DNA of 64,000 nt from Alistipes ihumii AP11 (GTDB lineage Bacteria; Bacteroidota; Bacteroidia; Bacteroidales; Rikenellaceae): positions 2,108,001 to 2,172,000 of the forward strand of contig NZ_CP102294.1 in NCBI RefSeq assembly GCF_025144665.1, written 5' to 3'. Within the stretch, counting starts at the first letter, position 1. Each line of letters starts with the position of its first letter. The position numbers and the translations under genes were made by a program. Below the pieces are notes generated by a model, which worked only from the letters and a program-made list of their open reading frames with translations, had not been told where the DNA came from and made no database searches. Of this stretch, positions 54,420 to 63,600 are shown piece after piece.

Positions 54420-55576
54420 TACTTGGCGAGTTCCGAGATTTTGGAGCTCAACCGCTCTCCGTACAGGTTCTTGCCGGCGATCCGTCCCGAGCGGTCGATC
54501 AGCACGTTGGTGGGGACTGATTGCACGTTGTAGCTCATCGCGGCGATTCCGGCCGTTCCGCGCGGGTCGAATACGCAGGTCCACGGAAGCTGCTGCTTCT
54601 GCACCGCGTCGATCCATTCGGCCTTTACCTCGTCGAGCGATACCTGATAGATGGCCAGAGTTTGCTTGCCGAACCGTTCGTAAAGCTCTTTGAGCTCGGC
54701 GTTGCGTATGGCGCTTTGCGGGTCCCGGCTCGACCAGAAGTCGACGAGGATCACGCGGCCGTTCTTCTCGGTCAGCTTCTGCGTTTTGCCGAACAGGTCT
54801 TCCAGCTCGATTTCGGGATAGCTCTGCGGGCTCTCGGCCTTGCGGTTGATTTCCTCGACCATGTTCAGCGCCGTCTGCTGCCGCTCGATGTCTTTGTTCA
54901 GCGCCGCTACGTGCGGGGAATCGGGATAGCGCCGTCCGAGCGAGTCGGCGACGATACGGTAGTAGACGATGTCGCTCTGCGGGTTGAACAGCGAGGGGTC
55001 GTTCGGCAATCTTTGATAAAGCGCGTAGATGGAGGCCATCGAGGAGGCGTTCGAGACGATGAAATTGATGTGCTCGCGCTTGATCCGGAGATAATCCTGC
55101 GTATACCGATCGAGAATCTCCTTCCGGCGCACTTCGTGCGCCGCATCGGCCGGCGTGGCGGCGTACAGTCTCGACAGCGAGTCGAGCGTGGCGACGCTCC
55201 GGTCGTAGAACCGGTTGAATTCCATGAGGATTTCCGAGTCGGGCGAGCCTTCGATCGTATAGTTGTGCGACAGGTCGCAGAGCGAGTTGACGGCGATTTT
55301 CTCCCCGGGCGAGACGATCAGCGGGATCACGCTGCCGTTGCACAGCAGGTTGAAGAACGTGGGCGCGGCGACGGGCAGTTCGACCCGGAAACTGAAATCC
55401 CCTTGGCGCGACGTGACGGTCGAATCGACTACGGTCCGTTGCTGCGTAGTCACCATTTCCAGCAGAACCGTGTCGTGGGACAAACCGGAGAACGTGCCGT
55501 CGATCCGGGCTTTCTTGCCCTGATCGCACGACCAGAGAAGCGCGGAGGCGGAGAGGAGCAAAAGAATTTTTTTCAT
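54419..55576 (-). CDS. TlpA-like thioredoxin-fold lipoprotein lacking the CxxC motif
   Basis: I start it at 55576, where MKKILLLLSASALLWSC is a lipoprotein signal with Cys17; a start 12 bases earlier (MAQG) is possible. The 385 residues have a DUF4369-like N-terminal domain (about 25-120), a helical middle and a C-terminal thioredoxin-like domain from about residue 250 (ILVDFWSSRDPQS). In active family members the segment after DFW contains W-C-x-x-C; here it is SRDPQS, with no cysteine pair. The remainder of the fold is intact (SVPTNVLIDRSGRI with the cis-Pro). It is probably a periplasmic binding or scaffold protein rather than a disulfide reductase. It leads the lpxH-thyA-folA operon. Confidence 0.8.
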   Translation of the reverse strand: MKKILLLLSASALLWSCDQGKKARIDGTFSGLSHDTVLLEMVTTQQRTVVDSTVTSRQGDFSFRVELPVAAPTFFNLLCNGSVIPLIVSPGEKIAVNSLCDLSHNYTIEGSPDSEILMEFNRFYDRSVATLDSLSRLYAATPADAAHEVRRKEILDRYTQDYLRIKREHINFIVSNASSMASIYALYQRLPNDPSLFNPQSDIVYYRIVADSLGRRYPDSPHVAALNKDIERQQTALNMVEEINRKAESPQSYPEIELEDLFGKTQKLTEKNGRVILVDFWSSRDPQSAIRNAELKELYERFGKQTLAIYQVSLDEVKAEWIDAVQKQQLPWTCVFDPRGTAGIAAMSYNVQSVPTNVLIDRSGRIAGKNLYGERLSSKISELAK

Positions 55577-55672
55577 TCCTTGAGCCATGTGTTTGAATGC
55601 GTGCGGCGGGCGCCGGATTTCCCGGACGGCTGTTTGCCGAGTGGCGGGCCGCGCCGGTTTCGCTTTGAGCAA

Positions 55673-55680
55673 CAAAAATA
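55673..55680 (-). promoter_or_regulatory. -7 promoter box of the TlpA-like/lpxH/thyA/folA operon
   Basis: On the minus strand it reads TATTTTTG, an exact TANNTTTG match about 97 bases before the chosen start codon. No clear -33 box is seen at 20 bases. Confidence 0.45.
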
Positions 55681-55786
55681 TAACAATTTTCCGATATATA
55701 AAACGTCCCGACGGCCATTTATCGTATACGCCGAACGGGCGGAGCGGCCCGAAGCCGCCCCGCCCGTTCGCCCGCGCGCCGGCGCC

Positions 55787-57001
55787 TCAGGCCGGAACGG
55801 CCCGGATCGCTTCGCCGTATTTCTTGTCTACCTCGATCTCGAAGTCGCTCAGAACGTTCATATAGTTGATGAACGCCTCGTAAGGCGAGTCGTACGGATT
55901 GAAATAGCTGTGCACGTCGCCGTCGGAAAACCATTTGGTGGCCATGTAATAGAAATGATCCGAACCCTGCAGGAAATTCCAGACATAGGTGAAATCCGGA
56001 TGGTCGATCGCGCGGATCTTGTCGCGGAGCCTGTACAGCTTGTCGAACGCCTCGTTCTGAAGCTCGTTGCCGATCCATGCCGTCACGTCGCGCTCTTCGT
56101 CGGCCCACGAGATCGGGTAAGGCGAGTGCAGCACTCCGACGGGCTGGAATTTTTTCGACACTTCGCTCGGCGTGGCGAATTTCAGCGATTTGGTCGCCAG
56201 CACCTTGGCGGGCAGGGCGGCCATGAAGTCGAAAATGCCCGTCTCGGCCCACTGGTGCTCGCCGAAGGTCTCGTAGTCCATGAACAGATTGACGGTCTCG
56301 CCCGGCATGTCGGGGCTGGCGAGCCAGCCGACGTATTTGTCGGCCGTCAGCGGCCACTCGCTCCAGTTGCGGTCCGAGAAACGGAACGCGATGTCGTCGC
56401 TGAGCTTGAAGTTGCGCAGCAGCAAGTGCAGCTTCGGGTTGATCGCGTTGGCATAGACGAAGTTCGGACTTTTCCAACCCAGAATGTGCTTCGCCCCCTC
56501 GGTGAGCATCGTGCGGAAGCCCAGCGAGGCGACGATCTCCCCGATACGGTCCGAATAGATCAGCTCGGTGTTGCGGAAAGCCTTCGGCTTGACGCCGAAC
56601 TCCTGTTCGATTGTCCGGCAGTGTTGGCGAATCTGGTCGACGAATTCCTCCTCGCTGACCAGCGAGGCCAGCGAGTGGGCGTACGTTTCGGCCAAAAACT
56701 CGACGCATCCGGTGCGGGCCAGCGCCTGAAAGCTGTCGAGCACTTCGGGCGCATACATCCGGAACTGCTCGATCGCAATGCCCGAGATCGAGAAAGCGAC
56801 TTTGAATTTCTTGCCGTTTTCGCGGATCAGCTTCAGCAGCAGCTCGTTCATCGGCAGATAGCACCGACGGGCCACTTTCTGCATGATCGTCCGGTTCGCG
56901 TAGTCGTCCAGGTAGAGATGGTCCTTGCCCATGTTGAAGAAGCGGTATTTCTTCAGTCGCAGCGGCTGGTGGACCTGAAAATAGAAGCAGATGGTTTTCA
57001 T
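55787..57001 (-). CDS. Glycoside hydrolase family 57 protein (alpha-glucan acting)
   Basis: The 404-residue protein begins CFYFQVHQPLRLKKY, the typical GH57 opening with the active-site His. It continues with the nucleophile region EFLAETYAHSLASL and a later acid region near MDYETFGEHQW, characteristic of the short cytoplasmic GH57 alpha-amylase-like proteins of Bacteroidota. No signal peptide is present, so it acts on internal glucan. It is the last gene of the glycogen cluster, 34 bases after the GT4 gene. Confidence 0.9.
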   Translation of the reverse strand: MKTICFYFQVHQPLRLKKYRFFNMGKDHLYLDDYANRTIMQKVARRCYLPMNELLLKLIRENGKKFKVAFSISGIAIEQFRMYAPEVLDSFQALARTGCVEFLAETYAHSLASLVSEEEFVDQIRQHCRTIEQEFGVKPKAFRNTELIYSDRIGEIVASLGFRTMLTEGAKHILGWKSPNFVYANAINPKLHLLLRNFKLSDDIAFRFSDRNWSEWPLTADKYVGWLASPDMPGETVNLFMDYETFGEHQWAETGIFDFMAALPAKVLATKSLKFATPSEVSKKFQPVGVLHSPYPISWADEERDVTAWIGNELQNEAFDKLYRLRDKIRAIDHPDFTYVWNFLQGSDHFYYMATKWFSDGDVHSYFNPYDSPYEAFINYMNVLSDFEIEVDKKYGEAIRAVPA

Positions 57002-57035
57002 ATGGCGTATTCCTTTTTTGTATTTCCGATCCGTT

Positions 57036-58322
57036 TTACAGCAGGCTGCGGTAGACGTTGGCGACTTCGCCGGCGGCGTTTTCCCACTTGAGATTGGTCA
57101 CCTCTCCCAAGCCTTTCTCCGTTGCCATTTCCGCCAGAGCGGGATATTCCACCAGACCGTAGATGGCGTCGGCCAGCGCGTCGACATCCCAGTAATCGAC
57201 CTTGATCGCGTAGTCGAGCACTTCGGCTACACCCGACTGCTTGGAGATGATGACCGGCACGTTCGACCGCATCGCCTCGAGCGGCGAGATGCCGAACGGC
57301 TCGGATACCGACGGCATGACGTATACGTCGCTGAGCGCGAACATTCGCTGCACCTCGTCTCCCTTGAGAAATCCGGTGAAATGGAACCGGTCGGCGATGC
57401 CGAGCTTGGCCACGCGGCGGACGATGTGCTTGAGCATGTCGCCGCTGCCGGCCATCACGAAGCGGACGTTGCGGGTCTTTCGGAGTACCTTGGCCGCCGC
57501 CTCGACGAAGTAGTCCGGTCCCTTCTGGTAGGTGATCCTGCCGAGGAAGGTGACGATCTTGTCGTTTACGCCTCGCTCCTGAGATTGCGCTTGCTTGGCC
57601 GAAAAGCGGACGGCGTTGTGCACCGTGACGACCTTCGAGGCGGGGATTCCGTATTTCTCGATCACGATGTTGCGCGTAAGGTTGCTCACCGCGATCACCC
57701 GGTCGGCTTCGGTCATGCCTGCCCGCTCGATGTCGTAAACCTGAGGGTTGACGTGTTCGCCGCTGCGGTCGAATTCGGTCGCGTGCATGTGTACGACCAG
57801 CGGCTTGCCCGATACGCGCTTGGCCGCGATGCCGGCGTAGTAGGTCAGCCAGTCGTGGGCATGGATCAGATCGAACTGCCCGGCCAGATCGCGGGCTACT
57901 TGGGCCGCGACCATCGCGTAGCGGGCGACTTCCTCCATCAGATTGGCCCCGTATTTGCCCGAGAAACTGTACCGTTCGGTCCATCCCTCCTTATCGAGGA
58001 TCGTTCTGCCGGTACGGCGGTACTCCTCGGCATAGGAGTCGAACTCCTCGGGAGCGACGTACGGCACCATGTTCGAATCGATATGGATAAAGGTCAGTTT
58101 CTCCCACACGTCTTGCTCCCTCGTGTCGCCGAAAGGCGTCTCGATCTCGCTGGCGTTCACGACCCGCACGAAACGCTGATCTTCGTCTCCGTAGGCTTTC
58201 GGAACGACGAAAATCACTTCGATGCCGTGCTTGGCGAGCCCGCGAGTCAGCCCGTAGGAAGCGGTTCCCAGTCCTCCTGCTATATGGGGCGGGAACTCCC
58301 AACCGAACATCAGTACTCTCAT
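57036..58322 (-). CDS. Glycosyltransferase family 4, glycogen synthase-like
   Basis: I start it at 58322 (MRVLMFGWEFPPHIAGGLGTA); the frame stays open upstream but is not protein-like. The 428 residues have a two-Rossmann GT-B fold. The N-terminal KTGGL-like site reads AGGLG, the donor site motif contains VTFLGRITYQKGPDYF, and the C-terminal E-x7-E region reads VSEPFGISPLEAM. The architecture and context suggest synthesis or extension of alpha-1,4-glucan from a nucleotide-glucose donor, although GT4 specificity cannot be proven by sequence. Neighbours are the debranching enzyme (231 bases upstream) and GH57. Confidence 0.82.
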   Translation of the reverse strand: MRVLMFGWEFPPHIAGGLGTASYGLTRGLAKHGIEVIFVVPKAYGDEDQRFVRVVNASEIETPFGDTREQDVWEKLTFIHIDSNMVPYVAPEEFDSYAEEYRRTGRTILDKEGWTERYSFSGKYGANLMEEVARYAMVAAQVARDLAGQFDLIHAHDWLTYYAGIAAKRVSGKPLVVHMHATEFDRSGEHVNPQVYDIERAGMTEADRVIAVSNLTRNIVIEKYGIPASKVVTVHNAVRFSAKQAQSQERGVNDKIVTFLGRITYQKGPDYFVEAAAKVLRKTRNVRFVMAGSGDMLKHIVRRVAKLGIADRFHFTGFLKGDEVQRMFALSDVYVMPSVSEPFGISPLEAMRSNVPVIISKQSGVAEVLDYAIKVDYWDVDALADAIYGLVEYPALAEMATEKGLGEVTNLKWENAAGEVANVYRSLL

Positions 58323-58468
58323 GGTTATTGTCTTTTTTCTTTCGTTTCGTTGTTTGCTCGCGACCGTTTCAGGTCGCATGGACTTTCGCTTCGGAGGCTT
58401 CCGCAAAGCGACGGCCCGTCTCCTTGTCCGTCGGCTCCGTGGCCGAGCTCCGGGGAGACGGAGCCAAA

Positions 58469-58489
58469 GGCTGCCGGAGCCCGGCAGCC
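58469..58489 (-). terminator. Candidate hairpin after the debranching gene
   Basis: A 9-bp G/C-rich stem (58469-58477 with 58481-58489) with a 3-base loop lies 65 bases after the debranching stop. The U tract on the minus strand is short (TTT), so termination would be partial, leaving some read-through into the GT4 gene. Confidence 0.4.
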
Positions 58490-58553
58490 GGAAATCCGTC
58501 CCGGCGCATAACCGGTATGCCTGCACGCTTCATTCCAAAGAGGGGCGTCCCCG

Positions 58554-60491
58554 TCATTTTTTTATTTCGTAAGCTTCGATCATCTGCGCTATGCGCAGAA
58601 TAGCACCCACGCTCCACGCTTGGGAGACGGCCCCTCGAGGATTATGCGGAGGATCTCCGTCGTAGATCTCGTTGATCGACGCGATACCGCTCACGCTGAT
58701 ATCCTCCTCGAAATTCTTCAGCATGTCCCTTGCTTCGGGGAGAAACGCCTTCCCGTGCATGTCGAAGCAGGCTTTCACGTAATGTTCCAGCAGCCACGGC
58801 CATACGGTTCCCTGATGGTAGGCCCGGTCGCGGGTCGGCTGGTCGCCTACGCAGCGTCCTTCGTAGAGCGGATTGCGGGGCGAGAGCGTGCGGAGCCCCT
58901 TGGGGGTCAGCAGGTGGCGGCGGACCGTGTCGATCACGCTGCGCTTCATGCCCTCGCCGAGCATGCCGTAGGGCAGCGAGCAGGCGATGATCTGGTTGGG
59001 ACGGATGAACGTGTTTTGTCCGTGTTCGTCGACATAGTCGGCCAAAAACTCTTCGCGCTCGTACCAGAACAGTTCGAGGAACGACTTCCTGATTCGTTCG
59101 GGCATCGGTTCCCACCGTTCGACGAACGCCGTGTCCTTGCTTTTCCGTGCCAGCTCGAGCGCATAACGCACGGCGTTATACCATAGCGCATTGACTTCTA
59201 CCTGATAGCCTTCCCGTCCGGTGACGGGCTTCCCGTCTACGACGGCGTCCATCCACGTCATCGCGTACCGGGGATGGGCGGCCCATACCAACGCGTTGTC
59301 GTCGACGCGCACGTAGGGGTTCGCGCCGTCGCGGTAGGCCTCGAGAATCGCCTTCATGGGGCTGCCGTATTTCTTCCACAGCTTTCTCGGTCCGCCCGCG
59401 AAAGGCTCGTAAGCCTGCAGCGTCCAGAAGAACCACAGCGGCGCGTCGACCGAGTTGTACGCGTTGCCCATGTTCGGGAACAGGCCCCCCTGCATTTGCG
59501 AGACCATCGTGTCGAGCACCTCGCGGCACGAGCGGTCGTCGCCTTGGGTCAGCGTGATGCCGGGCAGCGCGATGAACGTGTCGCGGCCCCAGCGCCCGAA
59601 CCACGGGTAGCCGGCCACGACCTCGGTCCGGTCGCCGTTGCGGACGATGAACTGGCGGGCCGAGTGGCGCAGGCACGACAGAAAGTCGATTTTATTGGAG
59701 CGTCGCGAGAGCTCTTCCTCGAAGACCTGGTCGAGCGTCGACGGATCGACCGGCTCGGTCGAGCACGAGAAGATGACGCTCTGCCCCTTGGCGATGTCGA
59801 GCTCGAAATAGCCGGTCGTGAGCAGGTCCTCGTGGCCCGGATAGCCCCGGGCGATCTCCTCGCCGTACTCGAAGTTGTAGTACCAGTCCGGCGCCGCGAC
59901 GAACTCGCTGGGCGCGTCGATCTGCATGTGCAGCCACGGAAAGCCTTCGTAAAGCCGGTTGCGGACTCCTCCCTCGATCGGATAGCTCCGGCCGTCGGCC
60001 TCCATGTTGGCGCGGCCGACCGTATGCCGGTCGCGGAACGCCAGAAACGGTCGGAGCCGGAGCTGGGTCTGCGAGCGGGCGTCGAGCAGCGTGTAGCGGA
60101 TCAGCAGTTGCGTCCGCGAGTGGATCCACAGCAGCTCCTTCTTGAGAATTACGCCGCCGACCCGGTAGGTGATGGCCGGCGCGGGCGTGTAGGTGAAATC
60201 GGTGATGTATTTGTGCCCCCGGGGATCGTAGACTCCGGGAAACCGGTGAATCGCCAGATTGAACGACTGCTCGTGCTGGACGACGGTTTCGTCGACCGAC
60301 GACAGAAGGACGTAGTTGTTCTCGTCCCGGTCGTCCTTCGGGCAGACCATCAGTCCGTGGTACTTGCGCGTATTGCAGCAGACGATCGTCGTGCTCATGT
60401 ACCCGCCGGCCCGGTTCGTACTGAGCATCTCGCGCTGGAGCGAATACTCCAGATTGCCCAGTTCGTTCTTGTCGAAATGTAAGACAGCCAT
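58554..60491 (-). CDS. Glycogen debranching enzyme (amylo-alpha-1,6-glucosidase type)
   Basis: I start it at 60491 (MAVLHFDKNELGNLEYSLQREML); an upstream in-frame ATG at 60551 adds 20 residues without similarity. The 645 residues match Bacteroidota/archaeal debranching enzymes. An N-terminal domain includes NRAGGYMSTTIVCCNTRKYHGLMV, and an (alpha/alpha)6 GH133-type catalytic domain starts near GYPWFGRWGRDTFIALPG, with PNMGNAYNSVDAPLWFFW and RAYHQGTVWPWLL near the end. It hydrolyses alpha-1,6 branches of glycogen in the cytoplasm. It follows the synthase/phosphorylase fusion by 179 bases in the same direction. Confidence 0.92.
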   Translation of the reverse strand: MAVLHFDKNELGNLEYSLQREMLSTNRAGGYMSTTIVCCNTRKYHGLMVCPKDDRDENNYVLLSSVDETVVQHEQSFNLAIHRFPGVYDPRGHKYITDFTYTPAPAITYRVGGVILKKELLWIHSRTQLLIRYTLLDARSQTQLRLRPFLAFRDRHTVGRANMEADGRSYPIEGGVRNRLYEGFPWLHMQIDAPSEFVAAPDWYYNFEYGEEIARGYPGHEDLLTTGYFELDIAKGQSVIFSCSTEPVDPSTLDQVFEEELSRRSNKIDFLSCLRHSARQFIVRNGDRTEVVAGYPWFGRWGRDTFIALPGITLTQGDDRSCREVLDTMVSQMQGGLFPNMGNAYNSVDAPLWFFWTLQAYEPFAGGPRKLWKKYGSPMKAILEAYRDGANPYVRVDDNALVWAAHPRYAMTWMDAVVDGKPVTGREGYQVEVNALWYNAVRYALELARKSKDTAFVERWEPMPERIRKSFLELFWYEREEFLADYVDEHGQNTFIRPNQIIACSLPYGMLGEGMKRSVIDTVRRHLLTPKGLRTLSPRNPLYEGRCVGDQPTRDRAYHQGTVWPWLLEHYVKACFDMHGKAFLPEARDMLKNFEEDISVSGIASINEIYDGDPPHNPRGAVSQAWSVGAILRIAQMIEAYEIKK

Positions 60492-60670
60492 ACTTCCGTT
60501 CCTTTCTTGTTTGCTACCCGTAAATCTAATAAAATTTTGTGCCATTTTCAAGTAAAAAACGTCTTTATTCGCCCGTCTATTATCCGCCGGACCGGGAATT
60601 TCCGAGAGGAAGGAATAGACGTGGCCGACGGCCGGTTTCCTGCTTGGCTGTTACCGTATTATCCCGGATG

Positions 60671-63600
60671 TCAGGCCCATTTTACGAGCGCGAAGTCCAT
60701 CCGGTGCGGCAGCTTGTCGTTTTTCGGAAACACGCGGATCGCCATGTCGAACGATCCGGTCGACTCGGGGGTCGAGCGGACCGAGTAGAAGGCGCGCGAC
60801 CCGTCCTGACGGACGAAAGTCAGCTCCCGTTTGGCGATGACGCGCACGTTCTTGTTGTCGGTGATCTGGTCGGCGAGGATCATCTCGACGCCGATATCCT
60901 CGGGCCGCAGCCCGTCGATGTCGACGACGACCTCGACGTCGTACCCGTGGCCGATCAGGATGGCTTCCTTGTCCATGTTGAACTGCTCGGTGTTCACGAC
61001 GTGCACCTTGTCCCATGCGCTGCTGACGCGGCGCTTCCATGCCGCGATCTCGCGCGCCATCCGGAAATCCTCGGCGACCATCCGTTCGTGACGTTCGTGC
61101 AGCTTGCGGTAGAACCGCTCCTCATAGTCGTTGAGCATCCGGTTCGTCGTGAAGTTGGCCGCGATATCGGCCACGCAGACCTTGATCGATTCGACCCAGT
61201 CGTGCGGAACGTTGTTCTCGTCGCGCCGGTAGTACAGGGGGGCGATCTCCTCCTCGATCGTATTGTAAATCAGTTCGGCGTCCATTTCGTTCTGGAAATC
61301 CTGATTCTCGAACGTGCGCTCCATCGGAAGCATCCATCCGCCGCCTTTCTTGTAACCTTCGACCCACCAGCCGTCGAGCACGCTGAATTGCAGTACGCCG
61401 TTCATCACGGCCTTTTCGCCGCTGGTTCCGGAGGCTTCGAGCGGGCGCGTGGGCGTGTTGAGCCATACGTCGACGCCCTGCACCATGCGTCGGGCCAGTT
61501 CCATGTCGTAGTTCTGCAGGAAGATGATCTTGCCCGTAAACTGAGGCATGGCGGCCACCTCGACGATCCGCTTGATGAGGTCCTGACCCGGCTTGTCGTT
61601 CGGGTGAGCCTTGCCGGCGAAAATGAACTGCACGGGCCGCTCGGGATTGTTCACGATGCTGTCGAGCCGGTCGAGGTTCGTGAACAGCAGGTTGGCCCGC
61701 TTGTAGGTCGCGAAGCGGCGAGCGAAGCCGATCGTCAGCACGTCGGGCCGCAGCGACTCCTGAATCCGGATCATCTGCCGGGGCGAGTCGAAGCGGAACT
61801 GCTTGGGATCGCTCACGCGCTTGCGGATATGGTCGATCAGCTTGTTCTTCAGCACGAGCCGGGCGTCCCACAGTTCGCGATCGGTGATGTCGTGCACCTT
61901 CTGCCATGCCGCGATCCGGTAGTCCTTATTGCGGAATCCTTCGCCGAAGTATTTAGCGTACAGTCGCTTGAGATTCGCCGCGCACCAAGTCGGGAAATGC
62001 ACGCCGTTGGTCACGTAGCCGATATGGAGCTCGTCCTTGAAATAGCCGGGCCACATGCCGCCGAGTATTTCCTTGCTCACCTCGCCGTGCAGCCAGCTGA
62101 CGCCGTTGACCTCCTGCGACAGGTTGCATGCCAGAAAACTCATCGAGAACTTCTCGTTCGGGTCGTTCGGATTCGTTTTGCCCAGGTTGATGAACTGGTC
62201 CCATGTGATTTCGAGCCGGTCGGGGTAGTGCGACATGTACTGGCGGATCATCGATTCGGGGAAGGCGTCGTGCCCTGCGGGCACGGGCGTATGCGTCGTG
62301 AACAGCGACGACGAGCGCACGACCTCGAGCGCTTCGCTGAACGAGAGCTTGTCGTTGTGGATCAGGTTGCGGATCCGCTCGATGCCGGTAAAGGCCGCAT
62401 GCCCTTCGTTGCAGTGGTAGACGTCCTGCCGGATACCCATCGCGTTGAGCGCCCGGATGCCGCCGATGCCGAGCAGCATCTCCTGCTTGAGCCGGTTCTC
62501 CCAGTCGCCTCCGTAGAGGTGGTACGTGATCGAGCGGTCCTCGCTCTGGTTCAGGTCGTGATCCGTATCGAGCAGGTAGAGCTCCGTGCGTCCCACGTCG
62601 CAGCGCCAGATGCGCGCCGTGACGACCCGGCCCGGGAAGGCGATCTGTATGCTCTGCCAGTTGCCCTGCGCGTCGCGGACCGGACTGATCGGCAGTTTCG
62701 CGAAGTTCTGGGCCTCGTAGCTGACCTCCTGCTCGCCGGAGGCCGACAGCTTCTGCGTGAAATAGCCGTATCGGTACAGCAGTCCGACGGCGACCATCGG
62801 CACGTTCTTGTCGCTGGCCTCCTTGAGGTAGTCGCCGGCCAGGATGCCCAGCCCGCCGGAGTATATCTTCAGCGAACTGTGCAGTCCGTATTCCATGCTG
62901 AAATAGGCGATCCGGGGTCCTTTCGCATGAGACTTTTCCTTCATGTAATCCTTGAACTGCGCATGCACGGCGTCCATTTTCCCGAGGAAAATCTCGTCTT
63001 TCTCGAGCGCCAGAAGCCGGGGGTATTTCAGTTTGTCGAGGAAGTTGATCGGGTTTTTCTCGCACCGGATCCACAGATCGTTGTCGATATACTCGAACAG
63101 CTCGTGGGCGCCCATCGTCCACGACCACCAAAGGTTCTTGGAGAGCTCCTCGAGCGGATGCAGCCGCTCGGGCAGCTTGCGCTCGACCATCAGCCGGCGC
63201 CAGGTCGGCGTGTTGGGAACCAGTTGCTGCTTGACGAAGTTGATCTGTTCGTTGAAAGCGCCGCCTCCGTCGTATACGGCGCGGTGTGTCCGCGTGTTCA
63301 TCCGGTCGAGCGCCCGATCGTAGGCCCGGTAGTAGAACTCGATCAGATTTTCCCACAGCGCGATTTTCGATATTTCGAGCGCCGAGGCGCGGTAGGTGTC
63401 GTATTCCGCCGCGTTCATCATGCTGAAACGCGCCAGCACGGCCGAGATTTTCTCGACTACCTCCGAGTCGTTCGTATCGTTGCGCGAGATGACGTCGACC
63501 CCTTTGTGTTCGTCGAGTTTCTCGGCCACCCACTGTCCGAATCCCGTCAGCGACGTGGTGATCGTCGGCACGGAGAATGCGATGCTCTCCAGCGGCGTAT

